The notes below the pieces were generated by a model, which did no database searches, was not told where the DNA came from, and was given only the letters and a program-made list of their open reading frames with translations. Made by a program: the position numbers and the translations under genes. Below, one piece after another: positions 6,665 through 14,741 of a stretch of DNA of 34,747 bases; position 1 is the first letter of the stretch, and each line of letters starts with the position of its first letter. Source of the stretch: CAIKZZ01 sp035524595 (GTDB taxonomy: Bacteria > Pseudomonadota > Gammaproteobacteria > Steroidobacterales > Steroidobacteraceae); contig DATKOP010000028.1 of the NCBI GenBank assembly GCA_035524595.1, positions 1 through 34,747 on the forward strand, in the 5' to 3' direction.

Positions 6665-7687
6665 ATGCAGACCGGTACCGACGGGCTGATGGCGCTGATC
6701 GTCGCCCTGGCCATCATGGTGATGGTGGTCAGCTGCGCAACGCTGCTCATCAAGAACTGCGCGCCCTGGATCTCGGCGTCGGCGCCGCGCGCCTACGCCG
6801 GCGCGGTCGGCCTCACGGTGTTCGCGATGGCGCTGATGCCCTTCGGGCTGTGGCTGGTCGGCGGGCTGATCGTGCTGCTCGCGCTGCGCGGCGGGCCCGT
6901 GTCCGACGGCCGGATGGCGGGCCTGCTCGGCCTGATCCTCGCGCTGTGGCTGCACTCGGCCGCGGGCGTCGGCCCGGGGCCGGCGCTGCTGATCGCGGCC
7001 GCGGCGACCGTGCCGGCACTCCTGCTCGGCCGGCTGCTGCTGCGCAGCGGCTCGCTGAACCTCGTGTTCCAGCTGGCGACGCTCGGCGCGCTCGGCTTCG
7101 TGCTGGTGGTGCACGTCGTGCTCGCGGACCCGCCGGGCGTCTGGCGGCCGCTCGTCGAGCGCGTCGCCGGCGAGCTCGACCGCATGGGCGCGGTCATGTC
7201 GACCACCGGCCTCGCGCGGGTCCAGGAAGAGAACTTCATCCAGGCCTCGGCCGAGCGGATGTGGGGCGTCGTCAGCTGGCTGCTGCTGCTGACGGCGATG
7301 ATCTCGGTGTTCCTCGGGATCTACTGGCAGGGCCGCGTCGAGCACGTCACCAGGCTCGCGGCGCGCTTTCGCGAGCTGTCGGCCGGCCGCACGCTCGCCG
7401 CGTTCGCGGTGCTGGCGCTCGCGGGGACGGTCATGTTCCGCTCGGGGCTCGCCGCCGACGCGGCGCTGGTGCTGCTCGGCGCCTTCGTGCTGCAGGGCCT
7501 CGCTCTGCTGCACGCCGCGCACTACGCCTTCGGGCTCGGCACGGCGTGGCTGGTGGCGCCGTATGCGCTGCTGTTCGGCGGCTTCACCACCGCCATCATG
7601 CTGATCGCGCTGGCCGTGTCCGGTTTCGTCGACAACTGGTACCCGCTGCGTCGCTGGCTGCCCGTGCCGCCGGCCGAGCGCGGCTGA
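6665..7687 (+). CDS. Polytopic membrane protein of the rpsR-rplI operon (DUF2232-like)
   Basis: Protein of 340 residues with about eight or nine hydrophobic segments, for example around residues 9-29, 47-75, 85-100, 104-124, 130-152, 198-220, 245-262, 267-290 and 300-325. The loop between the fifth and sixth (~153-197) is polar. No catalytic motif is recognisable. Its place between rpsR and rplI is where Pseudomonas and several other groups keep an uncharacterised membrane protein, often assigned to DUF2232; I base the family on position and topology, so it is tentative. Co-transcription with ribosomal genes suggests constitutive expression. No strong ribosome-binding site precedes the ATG. 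Confidence 0.75.
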   Translation: MQTGTDGLMALIVALAIMVMVVSCATLLIKNCAPWISASAPRAYAGAVGLTVFAMALMPFGLWLVGGLIVLLALRGGPVSDGRMAGLLGLILALWLHSAAGVGPGPALLIAAAATVPALLLGRLLLRSGSLNLVFQLATLGALGFVLVVHVVLADPPGVWRPLVERVAGELDRMGAVMSTTGLARVQEENFIQASAERMWGVVSWLLLLTAMISVFLGIYWQGRVEHVTRLAARFRELSAGRTLAAFAVLALAGTVMFRSGLAADAALVLLGAFVLQGLALLHAAHYAFGLGTAWLVAPYALLFGGFTTAIMLIALAVSGFVDNWYPLRRWLPVPPAERG

Positions 7688-7754
7688 CGTGCGGCCCGCG
7701 GGCGGCCGCCATCCTCTACGACTGAAGTTAACTGCAAGCTAAACAGGTGCTTCC

Positions 7755-8204
7755 ATGGAAGTGATCCTCCTCAAGAAAGTGGCCAACCTCGGCAACATCG
7801 GCGACAAGGTCAAGGTCAAGTCCGGCTACGGCCGCAACTTCCTGCTGCCGACCGGCAAGGCGACCCTCGCGACCGCGGCCAACGTCGCGCGCTTCGAGGC
7901 GCAGCGCGCCGAGTTCGAGAAGAAGGCCGCCGCCGACCTCTCGACCGCCGAGCAGCGGGCGATCGCGCTCAAGGACTACCGCCTGACGATCAGCGCCAAG
8001 GCGGGCAGCGAGGGCAAGCTGTTCGGCTCGATCGGCACCGGCGACATCGCCGAATCGCTGACCCGCGCCGGCCACCCGGTCGAGCGCGCCGAGGTCCGCA
8101 TGCCGCTCGGCCCGATCCGCACCGTCGGCGAGCAGGTGCTGACGCTGCACCTGCACACGGACGTCAACGTCGACATCACGGTCGTGGTCGCCGCCGAAGA
8201 GTGA
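7755..8204 (+). CDS. rplI: 50S ribosomal protein L9
   Basis: L9 binds domain V of 23S rRNA at the base of the L1 stalk and influences frame maintenance. At 149 residues it is standard length. The N-terminal RNA-binding domain (MEVILLKKVANLGNIGDKVK, then GYGRNFLLPTGKA) is followed by the long connecting helix (~40-75) and the C-terminal domain (KLFGSIGTGDIAESL; PLGPIRTVGEQVLTLHLH). An AGGTG ribosome-binding site precedes it. A 6-bp hairpin (8226-8240) lies downstream with no T-run, so read-through into dnaB is possible. Confidence 0.98.
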   Translation: MEVILLKKVANLGNIGDKVKVKSGYGRNFLLPTGKATLATAANVARFEAQRAEFEKKAAADLSTAEQRAIALKDYRLTISAKAGSEGKLFGSIGTGDIAESLTRAGHPVERAEVRMPLGPIRTVGEQVLTLHLHTDVNVDITVVVAAEE

Positions 8205-8308
8205 GTCCCGGCGGGCCGCGGGGACGGGCGCAGCGCGCCCGCGCCCGGGGACCCGGCGCGGGTTAGAATCGGCCGACGATCACCGGCCGACTGGCTCCGA
8301 GGTATCTG

Positions 8309-9703
8309 ATGGCGCTCGCGGGTTCTCCGCGCCGGCCGCAAGACGCGGCCGACGGTCTGCGGCTGCCGCCGCACTCGGTGGAGGCGGAACAGGCCGTCCT
8401 CGGCGGCCTGATGCTCGACGCCACCGCCTGGGACGGCGTGGCCGACCTGATCCAGGCGCACGACTTCTATCGCCGCGACCACCAGCTGATCTTCGAGGCG
8501 ATCGCCGGTCTCGTCGACGCGCGCAGCCCCTGCGACGCGGTCACGGTGTCCGAGGCGCTCTCCGGCAAGGGGCTGGTCGACGAGGTCGGCGGGCTCGCCT
8601 ACCTCGCGCGCCTGACGCGCGACACGCCGAGCGCCGCGAACGTGCGCGCCTACGCCGGCATCGTCCGCGACCACGCGCTGCTGCGCCAGCTGGTCAACGC
8701 GGGCGGGGAGATCGCGGCCATGGCGCTCGACACGCGCGGGCGCGCCCCGGGCGAGCTGGTCGAGGAGGCCGAGCGGCGCGTGTTCGAGATCGCCGAGCGC
8801 GGCACGCGCACGCGCGCCGGCTTCCAGACGGTGCGCGACATCCTGCCGCGCACGATCGACCGGATCGACCTGCTGCACCAGAACCCGGGCGCGTTCACCG
8901 GCGTCGCGACCGGCTACACCGAGCTCGACAAGATGACGGTCGGCCTGCAGCCCGGCGACCTCGTGGTGATCGCCGGCCGCCCGTCGATGGGCAAGACCAC
9001 GCTCGCGGTCAACATCGCCGAGAACGCCGCGATCGAGCGCAAGGTGCCGGCCGCGATCTTCTCGATGGAAATGTCGGCCGAGGCGCTGACGCTACGCATG
9101 ATCTCCTCGCTCGGCCGCGTCAGCCAGAGCCACCTGCGCACCGGCGCGCTGTCGGCCGAGGACTGGCCGCGCATCACCAGCGCCACCGAGGTGCTGTCGC
9201 AGGCGCCGATCTACATCGACGAGACCCCGTCGCTGACGCCGACCGAGATCCGGGCCCGCGCGCGGCGCCTGAAGCGCGAGAAGGGCCTCGGCCTCATCGT
9301 CGTCGACTACCTGCAGCTGATGCAGGTGCCGGGCACGAAGGAGAACCGCGCGACCGAGATCTCCGAGATCTCGCGCTCGCTGAAGGCGCTCGCCAAGGAG
9401 CTGCAGCTGCCGGTGATCGCGCTGTCGCAGCTCAACCGCAGCGTCGAGCAGCGCGTCGAGAAGAAGCCGGTGATGTCCGACCTGCGCGAGAGCGGCGCGA
9501 TCGAGCAGGACGCCGACGTGATCCTGCTGATCTACCGCGAGGAAGTGTACGAGCCGAACACGCCGCGCAAGGGCATCGCCGACATCATCGTCGCCAAGCA
9601 GCGCAACGGCCCGACCGGTGAGGTCCACCTGACCTTCCTCGGCGAGTTCACGCGCTTCGAGAACCTGGTCGCCGAGTCGTACGGCGAAGGCGTGTTTCGT
9701 TGA
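8309..9703 (+). CDS. dnaB: Replicative DNA helicase
   Basis: Hexameric 5'-3' helicase of the replication fork; 464 residues, full length with no intein. The N-terminal DnaG-interacting domain (~20-125) begins LPPHSVEAEQAVLGGLMLD. The RecA-like domain carries Walker A GRPSMGKTT (K229), Walker B GLIVVDYLQLM (~335) and the C-terminal signature SDLRESGAIEQDADVILLIY. It has a GAGGT ribosome-binding site, and a TAGAAT -10-like box at 8264-8269 without a convincing -35. It follows rplI as in other Gammaproteobacteria; the stop overlaps the presumed TTG start of the next gene. Confidence 0.98.
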   Translation: MALAGSPRRPQDAADGLRLPPHSVEAEQAVLGGLMLDATAWDGVADLIQAHDFYRRDHQLIFEAIAGLVDARSPCDAVTVSEALSGKGLVDEVGGLAYLARLTRDTPSAANVRAYAGIVRDHALLRQLVNAGGEIAAMALDTRGRAPGELVEEAERRVFEIAERGTRTRAGFQTVRDILPRTIDRIDLLHQNPGAFTGVATGYTELDKMTVGLQPGDLVVIAGRPSMGKTTLAVNIAENAAIERKVPAAIFSMEMSAEALTLRMISSLGRVSQSHLRTGALSAEDWPRITSATEVLSQAPIYIDETPSLTPTEIRARARRLKREKGLGLIVVDYLQLMQVPGTKENRATEISEISRSLKALAKELQLPVIALSQLNRSVEQRVEKKPVMSDLRESGAIEQDADVILLIYREEVYEPNTPRKGIADIIVAKQRNGPTGEVHLTFLGEFTRFENLVAESYGEGVFR

Positions 9704-10446
9704 CCGCTGACGGCGCGCTCAGGATCAACAAGTACCTCTCCGAACGCGGCCTCTGCTCGAGGCGCGAGGCGGACGCGTGGATCGCCGCCCGGCGCGTGAC
9801 CGTCAACGGCGCGGTCGCGACGCTCGGCACCAAGGTCGGCGCCGCCGACGAGGTGCGCCTCGACGGCGAGCCGCTCGGCGCGCCGAGCCACCACGTCTAC
9901 ATCGCGCTGCACAAGCCGGTCGGCGTCGAGTGCACCACCGACCAGCGCGTGCCGCACAACATCGTCGACTTCGTCGCGCACCCGGAGCGGGTGTTCCCGA
10001 TCGGCCGCCTCGACAAGGACTCGGAAGGCCTGATCCTGCTGACCAACGACGGCGACATCGTCAACCTGCTGCTGCGCGCCGAGCACAGCCACGAGAAGGA
10101 GTACCTCGTGACCGTCGACCGGCCGCTGACCGACGAGTTCCTGAAGGCGATGGCCGCCGGCGTCGAGATCCTCGGTACGCTGACCGCGCCGTGCCGCACC
10201 GAGCGCGTCAGCAAGAACGTGTTCCGCATCGTGCTGACCCAGGGCCTCAACCGGCAGATCCGCCGCATGTGCGACGTGTTCGGCTACACGGTGCGCCGCC
10301 TGGTCCGGGTGCGCTTCGTCAGCGTCCGCCTCGAGGGACTCGAGCCCGGCCGGTGGCGCAACCTGACGCGCGCCGAGCTCGCGGCGCTCCTGCCCGAGCG
10401 CTTCGGCCGCGGCCGCCGCGCCGCCCCAACGGAGACCTCCCGATGA
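9700..10446 (+). CDS. rluF: 23S rRNA pseudouridine synthase, RluF type
   Basis: Enzyme of the RsuA/RluB/E/F group that isomerises a uridine in structured RNA; RluF of E. coli acts on U2604 of 23S rRNA. An S4 RNA-binding domain (~8-60, RINKYLSERGLCSRREAD) precedes the catalytic domain with FPIGRLDKDSEGLILLTNDG, where D105 is the likely catalytic Asp. Very RluF-like stretches are NIVDFVAHPERVFPIG, HEKEYLVTVDRPLTDEF and QGLNRQIRRMC. The start is uncertain; TTG at 9700 gives a TTGA overlap with dnaB and a protein in the family register. It lacks the long basic C-terminal extension of the E. coli enzyme. The exact target uridine is inferred. Confidence 0.88.
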   Translation: MTADGALRINKYLSERGLCSRREADAWIAARRVTVNGAVATLGTKVGAADEVRLDGEPLGAPSHHVYIALHKPVGVECTTDQRVPHNIVDFVAHPERVFPIGRLDKDSEGLILLTNDGDIVNLLLRAEHSHEKEYLVTVDRPLTDEFLKAMAAGVEILGTLTAPCRTERVSKNVFRIVLTQGLNRQIRRMCDVFGYTVRRLVRVRFVSVRLEGLEPGRWRNLTRAELAALLPERFGRGRRAAPTETSR

Positions 10447-11594
10447 GACTTGCCGCCACGCTCTGCCTCTTGTCGCTGACCGCCGCCACGGCCTGCGCCG
10501 CGGGCCCGCGGGCGCGCGACCTCGGCATCCCCTTCGACGGCGCGCCGGGGCCGCTGAACGCGATCACCGACGTCGGCGGCGTCACCGTCGGGCAGGTGAC
10601 GCTGATCAACTCGGACGACCCGCAGCACCAGGTGCGCACCGGCGTCACCGCGGTGCTGCCCCGCGGCGGCGACTCGCTGTCGGTGCCGGCCTTCGGCGCC
10701 ACGTTCGCGCTGAACGGCAACGGCGAGATGACCGGCACCGCCTGGCTCGAGGAGTCGGGGATGCTGGAGGGCCCGGTGCTGCTGACCAACACGCACAGCG
10801 TCGGCGTCGTGCGCGACGCCGCGATCGCCTGGCGCGTCAGGGCCGGCCAGGCGGACGCCAGCGGCTACTGGTGGTCGCTGCCGGTGGTCGCCGAGACCTA
10901 CGACGGCTACCTCAACGACGTCAACGGCTTCCACGTCCGGCCGGAGCACGTGTTCGCCGCGCTCGAGGGCGCGCGCGGCGGGCCGGTCGAGGAGGGCAGC
11001 GTCGGCGGCGGCACCGGCATGATCTGCCACGAGTTCAAGTGCGGCATCGGCACCAGCTCGCGGCGGGTGACGGTCGGCGCGCAGCCGTACACGGTCGGCG
11101 TGCTGGTGCAGGCGAACTACGGGGTGCGCGACACGCTCCGGATCGCCGGCGTGCCGGTCGGCGAGCACCTGCGCGAGCATCGCGTCTGGACCGATCCCGC
11201 GCTCGGCGGCGAGACCGGCTCGATCATCATCGTGGTCGCGACCGACGCGCCGCTGCTGCCGCACCAGCTCAAGCGCCTCGCGCGGCGCGCGGCGCTCGGC
11301 CTCGCGCGCAACGGCAGCTACGCGGGCAACGGCTCGGGTGACCTGTTCCTCGCGTTCTCGACCGCCAACGCCGCCGCCGTCCGCGACCGGGCGCTCAACC
11401 AGGCGCAGTTCGTCGGCAACGACGCCATGGATCCCCTGTTCCTGGGCACGGTCGAGGCCACCGAGGAGGCGATCGTCAACGCGATGATCGCGGCCCGCGA
11501 CATGCACGGCCAGGGCGGCCGCTACGCGCTCGCCATCCCGCACGAGCCGCTGCGGGCGCTGCTCAGGAAGTACAACCGCCTCGTCAGCCGCTGA
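10443..11594 (+). CDS. P1/S58 family aminopeptidase (DmpA/BapA type), exported
   Basis: N-terminal-nucleophile aminopeptidase of 383 residues, related to D-aminopeptidase DmpA and beta-peptidyl aminopeptidase BapA. Residues 1-20 (MRLAATLCLLSLTAATACAA) are a signal peptide, so the enzyme is likely periplasmic. The conserved ARDLGIPFDGAPGPLNAITD and VGGVTVGQVTL open the mature part. Self-cleavage is expected before S260 in GETGS-IIIVVATDAPLLP, yielding a beta subunit with Ser as nucleophile; S298 and D300 in GNGSGD correspond to the other active-site positions (Ser288/Glu290 in BapA). The ATG overlaps the rluF stop (ATGA). Its 3' end overlaps the convergent aldolase by 11 bases. Substrate unknown. 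Confidence 0.9.
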   Translation: MRLAATLCLLSLTAATACAAGPRARDLGIPFDGAPGPLNAITDVGGVTVGQVTLINSDDPQHQVRTGVTAVLPRGGDSLSVPAFGATFALNGNGEMTGTAWLEESGMLEGPVLLTNTHSVGVVRDAAIAWRVRAGQADASGYWWSLPVVAETYDGYLNDVNGFHVRPEHVFAALEGARGGPVEEGSVGGGTGMICHEFKCGIGTSSRRVTVGAQPYTVGVLVQANYGVRDTLRIAGVPVGEHLREHRVWTDPALGGETGSIIIVVATDAPLLPHQLKRLARRAALGLARNGSYAGNGSGDLFLAFSTANAAAVRDRALNQAQFVGNDAMDPLFLGTVEATEEAIVNAMIAARDMHGQGGRYALAIPHEPLRALLRKYNRLVSR

Positions 11595-12645
11595 CGCGCC
11601 GCGCCGCCGCGATGAGCGCGTCGACGTCCTGCGGCCTCACGTCGTAGGCGGCCACCAGCCGCGCCACCGCGCCCTCGGCGCCGGGCGGCGCCGGCCAGTC
11701 GTAGAAGCGGTAGCCCGCGGCGCGCAGCCCCGCCGTGACCTTCGGCGGCAGCGCGATGAACAGCTCGTTGGCCTCGACCGGCTGCACCAGCCGGGCGCCG
11801 GCGAGCGCGCCGAGGCCCGCCGCCAGGCGCTGCGCCATCGCGTTCGCCTGGCGCGCGTGGCGCAGCCACAGCCCGCCGTCCAGGTAGGCGAGCAGCTGCG
11901 CGCTCAGGAAACGCATCTTCGACCACAGGTGGCCGCTGCGCTTGCGGCGCAGCGCAAGCTCCGCGGCCAGCGCCGGCTCGAACAGCACGACCGCCTCGGC
12001 CGCCAGCGCGCCGTTCTTGCTGGCGCCGAGCGACAGCACGTCGACGCCGGCGCGCCAGCTGGCCTCGGCCGGCGAGCAGCCGAGCGAGGCGAGCGCGTTG
12101 GCGAAGCGCGCGCCGTCCATGTGCACCCTGAGACCGAGCTCGTGCGCGCTGGCGGCGAGCCGGCCGAGCTCCGCGAGCCCGTACACGGTGCCCCACTCGG
12201 TCGCCTGCGACACCGAGACCGCGGCCGGCTGCACGTGGTGCACGCCCATGCTGCGGGCGAAGCCCACCGCCTCGGCGAGCTGCTGCGGCGCCAGCCGCCC
12301 GTCGCAAGAGGGGAGCCCGATCAGCTTCGCGCCGCCGCTGTAGAACTCGGGCGCACCGCACTCATCCGTCATCACGTGCGCCGCCGCGTGGCAGTAGACG
12401 GCCTCGAAGGGCCGCGCCAGCAGCGACAGCGCGAGCGCGTTCGCGGCGGTGCCGGTCGCGACCGGCAGGATCGCGACCGGCCGCTCGAAGAGCTCGCTCG
12501 CGCGCTCGGTCAGCGCCTCGCTGAGCGGGTCGGCGCCGTAGGAGGCGACGGTGCCGGCGTTGGCGGCGGCCAGCGCCGCGAACACCTCGGGCGCGGCGCC
12601 GGTGATGTTGTCGCTGGTGAAGTCCTGTCGCAGCGGGGCGTTCAT
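11584..12645 (-). CDS. ltaE: Low-specificity L-threonine aldolase
   Basis: PLP enzyme of fold type I that splits threonine or allo-threonine to glycine and acetaldehyde; 353 residues. The start at 12645 is chosen because GAGGAG lies 6 bases upstream and MNAPLRQDFTSDNITGAAPE matches the family start; an earlier ATG at 12675 would place this site inside the gene. Visible motifs are YGADPLSEAL, ATGTAANALAL, HVMTDECGAPEFYSGGAKL, HMDGARFANALASLG (D177) and LSLGASKNGAL with the PLP lysine K210. It is divergent from a TetR-type regulator and convergent with the peptidase gene. Some related proteins act on phenylserine or 3-hydroxy amino acids, so the natural substrate is not certain. Confidence 0.93.
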   Translation of the reverse strand: MNAPLRQDFTSDNITGAAPEVFAALAAANAGTVASYGADPLSEALTERASELFERPVAILPVATGTAANALALSLLARPFEAVYCHAAAHVMTDECGAPEFYSGGAKLIGLPSCDGRLAPQQLAEAVGFARSMGVHHVQPAAVSVSQATEWGTVYGLAELGRLAASAHELGLRVHMDGARFANALASLGCSPAEASWRAGVDVLSLGASKNGALAAEAVVLFEPALAAELALRRKRSGHLWSKMRFLSAQLLAYLDGGLWLRHARQANAMAQRLAAGLGALAGARLVQPVEANELFIALPPKVTAGLRAAGYRFYDWPAPPGAEGAVARLVAAYDVRPQDVDALIAAARRVSG

Positions 12646-12674
12646 CGACGGCTCCTCAGCGGCCGCGCCGGCCA

Positions 12675-12693
12675 TGTACTATGCGGCCGTACA
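12675..12693. promoter_or_regulatory. Inverted repeat between ltaE and tetR (candidate operator)
   Basis: TGTAC-N9-GTACA lies in the 82-base divergent intergenic region, with TACAAT (12690-12695) as a possible -10 box for the regulator. TetR-family proteins commonly bind such repeats next to their own gene. The arms are only 5 bp, so support is weak. Confidence 0.3.
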
Positions 12694-12727
12694 ATAGCGG
12701 CCGGCGGCCGGCGATGCGAGGTGTGCG

Positions 12728-13456
12728 ATGCGGGCGGTGCCGCGCGGCGGCGACGGAGCCGGCCGGCCCGGCCGGGCGGCGGCGCCGAAGTTCCGGCGCA
12801 TCGCGCGCGCCGCGCGGCGCGAGGCGCTGATCGCGGCGACGCTGCGCTGCCTGCGCCGCGACGGCCACGACGGCGCGTCGGTGCGCCGCATCAGCGCCGA
12901 GGCCGGCGTCTCGATGGGGCTGATCAACCACCATTTCGCGGGCAGCGCGAGCCTGATCGCGGCCGCCTACGAGTCGCTGTCGGTCGCGCTGATCGCGGCG
13001 GCGCGGCGCGACGTGGCGGCGGCGCGCGGGCTCGCGCCGGCGGCGCGGCTCGGGCGCTTCTTCGCGGCCTCGTTCGCCCCGGAGGCGCTCGATCCCGGCC
13101 TGTTTCGCATCTGGCTCGTGTTCTGGAGCATGGTCGCGCACGCGCCCGAGATCCGCGCCGTGCACCAGCGCACCGGCGAGCAGCACCGCGCGCTGCTCGA
13201 GGGGCTGCTCAGGGCGCTGCGGCGCGCGCCCGGCGCGGCGCCGTTTCGGGTCACGCCGGCGGCGATCGGCCTCGCCGCGCTGATGGACGGGCTGTGGGTG
13301 GACCTCAGCCTCAACCCCGCGAGCTCGACCGCGGCCGCCGCGGTCGCGCTCTGCAACGACTGGGTCGCGGCGCTCGCCGCCGGCGCCTTCCCGGGCCTGG
13401 CGAGCGCCGCGGTCAGGCGCCGGCGGGCGCCGCGCGCGCGCCGCTCGGGCTCCTGA
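12728..13456 (+). CDS. TetR-family regulator, BetI-like
   Basis: Transcriptional repressor of 242 residues. The helix-turn-helix domain (~23-75) reads RREALIAATLRCLRRDGHDG, then RISAEAGVSMGLINHHFAGS, which resembles BetI (AGVSTGIISHYF). The C-terminal ligand domain has FRIWLVFWSMVAHAPEIRAVH and a GLAALMDGLWVDLSL motif, again as in BetI. BetI itself represses choline/betaine genes, but none are nearby, so the ligand is open; control of the divergent ltaE is a reasonable inference. GCGAGG precedes the ATG. A basic C-terminal tail (RRRRAPRARRSGS) overlaps the 3' end of hutI by 44 bases. Confidence 0.88.
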   Translation: MRAVPRGGDGAGRPGRAAAPKFRRIARAARREALIAATLRCLRRDGHDGASVRRISAEAGVSMGLINHHFAGSASLIAAAYESLSVALIAAARRDVAAARGLAPAARLGRFFAASFAPEALDPGLFRIWLVFWSMVAHAPEIRAVHQRTGEQHRALLEGLLRALRRAPGAAPFRVTPAAIGLAALMDGLWVDLSLNPASSTAAAAVALCNDWVAALAAGAFPGLASAAVRRRRAPRARRSGS

Positions 13457-14666
13457 GCCGCCCGCCGCGCACCACCGCCGGCGGCGAAGCGACGCCGAGC
13501 CAGTAGCCGAGCTCGCGCGGATGCGCGAGGTCCCAGAGGCAGAAGTCGGCGCGCTTGCCGGGCGCGAGCGTGCCGCGCGAGCCCTCGAGGCCGAGCGCCC
13601 GCGCCGCCTCGCGGGTCACGGCCGCGAGGCCTTCCTCGGCCGACAGGCCGAACTGCGCGCGCGCGAGCGCGAGCGCGAGGCTGAGCGAGGTGCAGGGCGA
13701 GGTGCCGGGATTGAGGTCGGTGGCGACCGCGAGCGGCACGCCGCGGGCGCGCAACGCCGCGACCGGCGGGCGCTGCGTCTCGCCGAGCATCAGGTACGCG
13801 CCCGGCAGCAGCACCGCCACCGTGCCGCTGGCGGCAAGCGCGGCGACGCCGGCCTCGGAGCTGTACTCGACGTGGTCGGCCGACAGCGCGCCGAACTCGG
13901 CGGCCAGCTGGGCGCCGCCCGAGTCCGACAGCTGGTCGGCGTGCACCTTGACCGCGAGGCCGTGGTCGCGCGCGGCGCCGAGCGCCCGCGCGCACTCCGC
14001 GCGCGTGAATGCGATGCCCTCGCAGAACACGTCGACGGCGCGCGCCAGGCCGGCCGCCGCGGCGGCCGGGATCAGCTCGCGCACCACGAGGTCGACGTAG
14101 CCGGTGCGGTCGGATGCGAACTCGGCGGGCAGCGCGTGCAGCGCGAGCAGCGTCGGCACCACCTCGACGTCGAGCTCGGCGCCGACCAGGCGCGCCGCCT
14201 CCAGCATCTTGAGCTCGCTCGCGACGTCGAGGCCGTAGCCCGACTTGACCTCGAGCGTCGTCACGCCGTCGGCGAGCAGGGCACGGGCGCGCGGCAGCGC
14301 CGCGGCGGCGAGTTCGGCGGCGCTCAGGTTGCGGGTCAGCGCCACGGTCGAGCGGATGCCGCCGCCGGCGGCCGCGATCGCGGCATAGCTCGCGCCCTGC
14401 GCCCGCAGGTCGAAGTCGAGCGCCCGGTCGCCGCCGAAAATCAGGTGCGTGTGGCAGTCAACGAGGCCGGGCGTGACCAGGCGGCCGTCGCCGCTCAGCA
14501 CCTGCCGGGCCAGCCGTTCCGGCGCCCCAGGCAGCGCTGCCGCCGGGCCGAGCCATGCGATGCGCTCGCCCGCGACCGCGACTGCGGCGTGCTCGATGAG
14601 CCCGAACGGCGCGCCGCCGGCGGCCGCGGTCGCGATCCTGAGGTTCAACCACAGCTGGTCCCACAC
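13413..14666 (-). CDS. hutI: Imidazolonepropionase
   Basis: Amidohydrolase that opens 4-imidazolone-5-propanoate to N-formimino-L-glutamate, third step of histidine breakdown; 417 residues. I start at GTG 14666 (MWDQLWLNLRIAT), which matches the HutI N-terminus and follows the intergenic operator; the frame stays open far upstream, across hutF, without meaning. Motifs are GLVDCHTHLIFGGDRA with metal ligands H72 and H74, TLEVKSGYGLD, VKVHADQLSDSGGAQLAAEF, SADHVEYSSEAGV and ATDLNPGTSPC. It is divergent from hutFCUG across a HutC-type palindrome, so probably under the same repressor. Its 3' end overlaps the convergent tetR gene by 44 bases. Confidence 0.96.
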   Translation of the reverse strand: MWDQLWLNLRIATAAAGGAPFGLIEHAAVAVAGERIAWLGPAAALPGAPERLARQVLSGDGRLVTPGLVDCHTHLIFGGDRALDFDLRAQGASYAAIAAAGGGIRSTVALTRNLSAAELAAAALPRARALLADGVTTLEVKSGYGLDVASELKMLEAARLVGAELDVEVVPTLLALHALPAEFASDRTGYVDLVVRELIPAAAAAGLARAVDVFCEGIAFTRAECARALGAARDHGLAVKVHADQLSDSGGAQLAAEFGALSADHVEYSSEAGVAALAASGTVAVLLPGAYLMLGETQRPPVAALRARGVPLAVATDLNPGTSPCTSLSLALALARAQFGLSAEEGLAAVTREAARALGLEGSRGTLAPGKRADFCLWDLAHPRELGYWLGVASPPAVVRGGRLRSPSGARAAPAGA

Positions 14667-14701
14667 CGTGAGGAGCCCTTGTCCGATGCCGGCGGCGGGG
14701 G

Positions 14702-14734
14702 TTAGTATCGCACTCCGGAACCTGTATATACAGG
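14702..14734. promoter_or_regulatory. Candidate divergent hut promoters overlapping the operator
   Basis: On plus, TTAGTA (14702-14707) and TATATA (about 14725-14730) are 17 bases apart and could drive hutF; the transcript would start only a few bases before the GTG at 14742. On minus, TGTATA within the palindrome and GATACT about 17 bases further could drive hutI. Both use the palindrome as a core promoter element, which would make repression by HutC direct. All boxes are weak matches. Confidence 0.3.
14721..14734. promoter_or_regulatory. HutC operator (perfect 14-bp palindrome)
   Basis: CCTGTATATACAGG is a perfect palindrome containing TGTA-N2-TACA, the core of the known Pseudomonas HutC site CTTGTATGTACAAG. 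It lies in the 75-base region between divergent hutI and hutF, and hutC is encoded two genes away. It ends 7 bases before the hutF start, so bound HutC would block both promoter and start region. In HutC systems urocanate is the inducer. Confidence 0.75.
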
Positions 14735-14741
14735 GGGGGTC

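Noticed and set aside
8226..8240. Hairpin GGGCGC-AGC-GCGCCC after rplI as an intrinsic terminator
   Set aside because: No T-run follows and dnaB continues on the same strand; short G/C palindromes are frequent by chance in this DNA.
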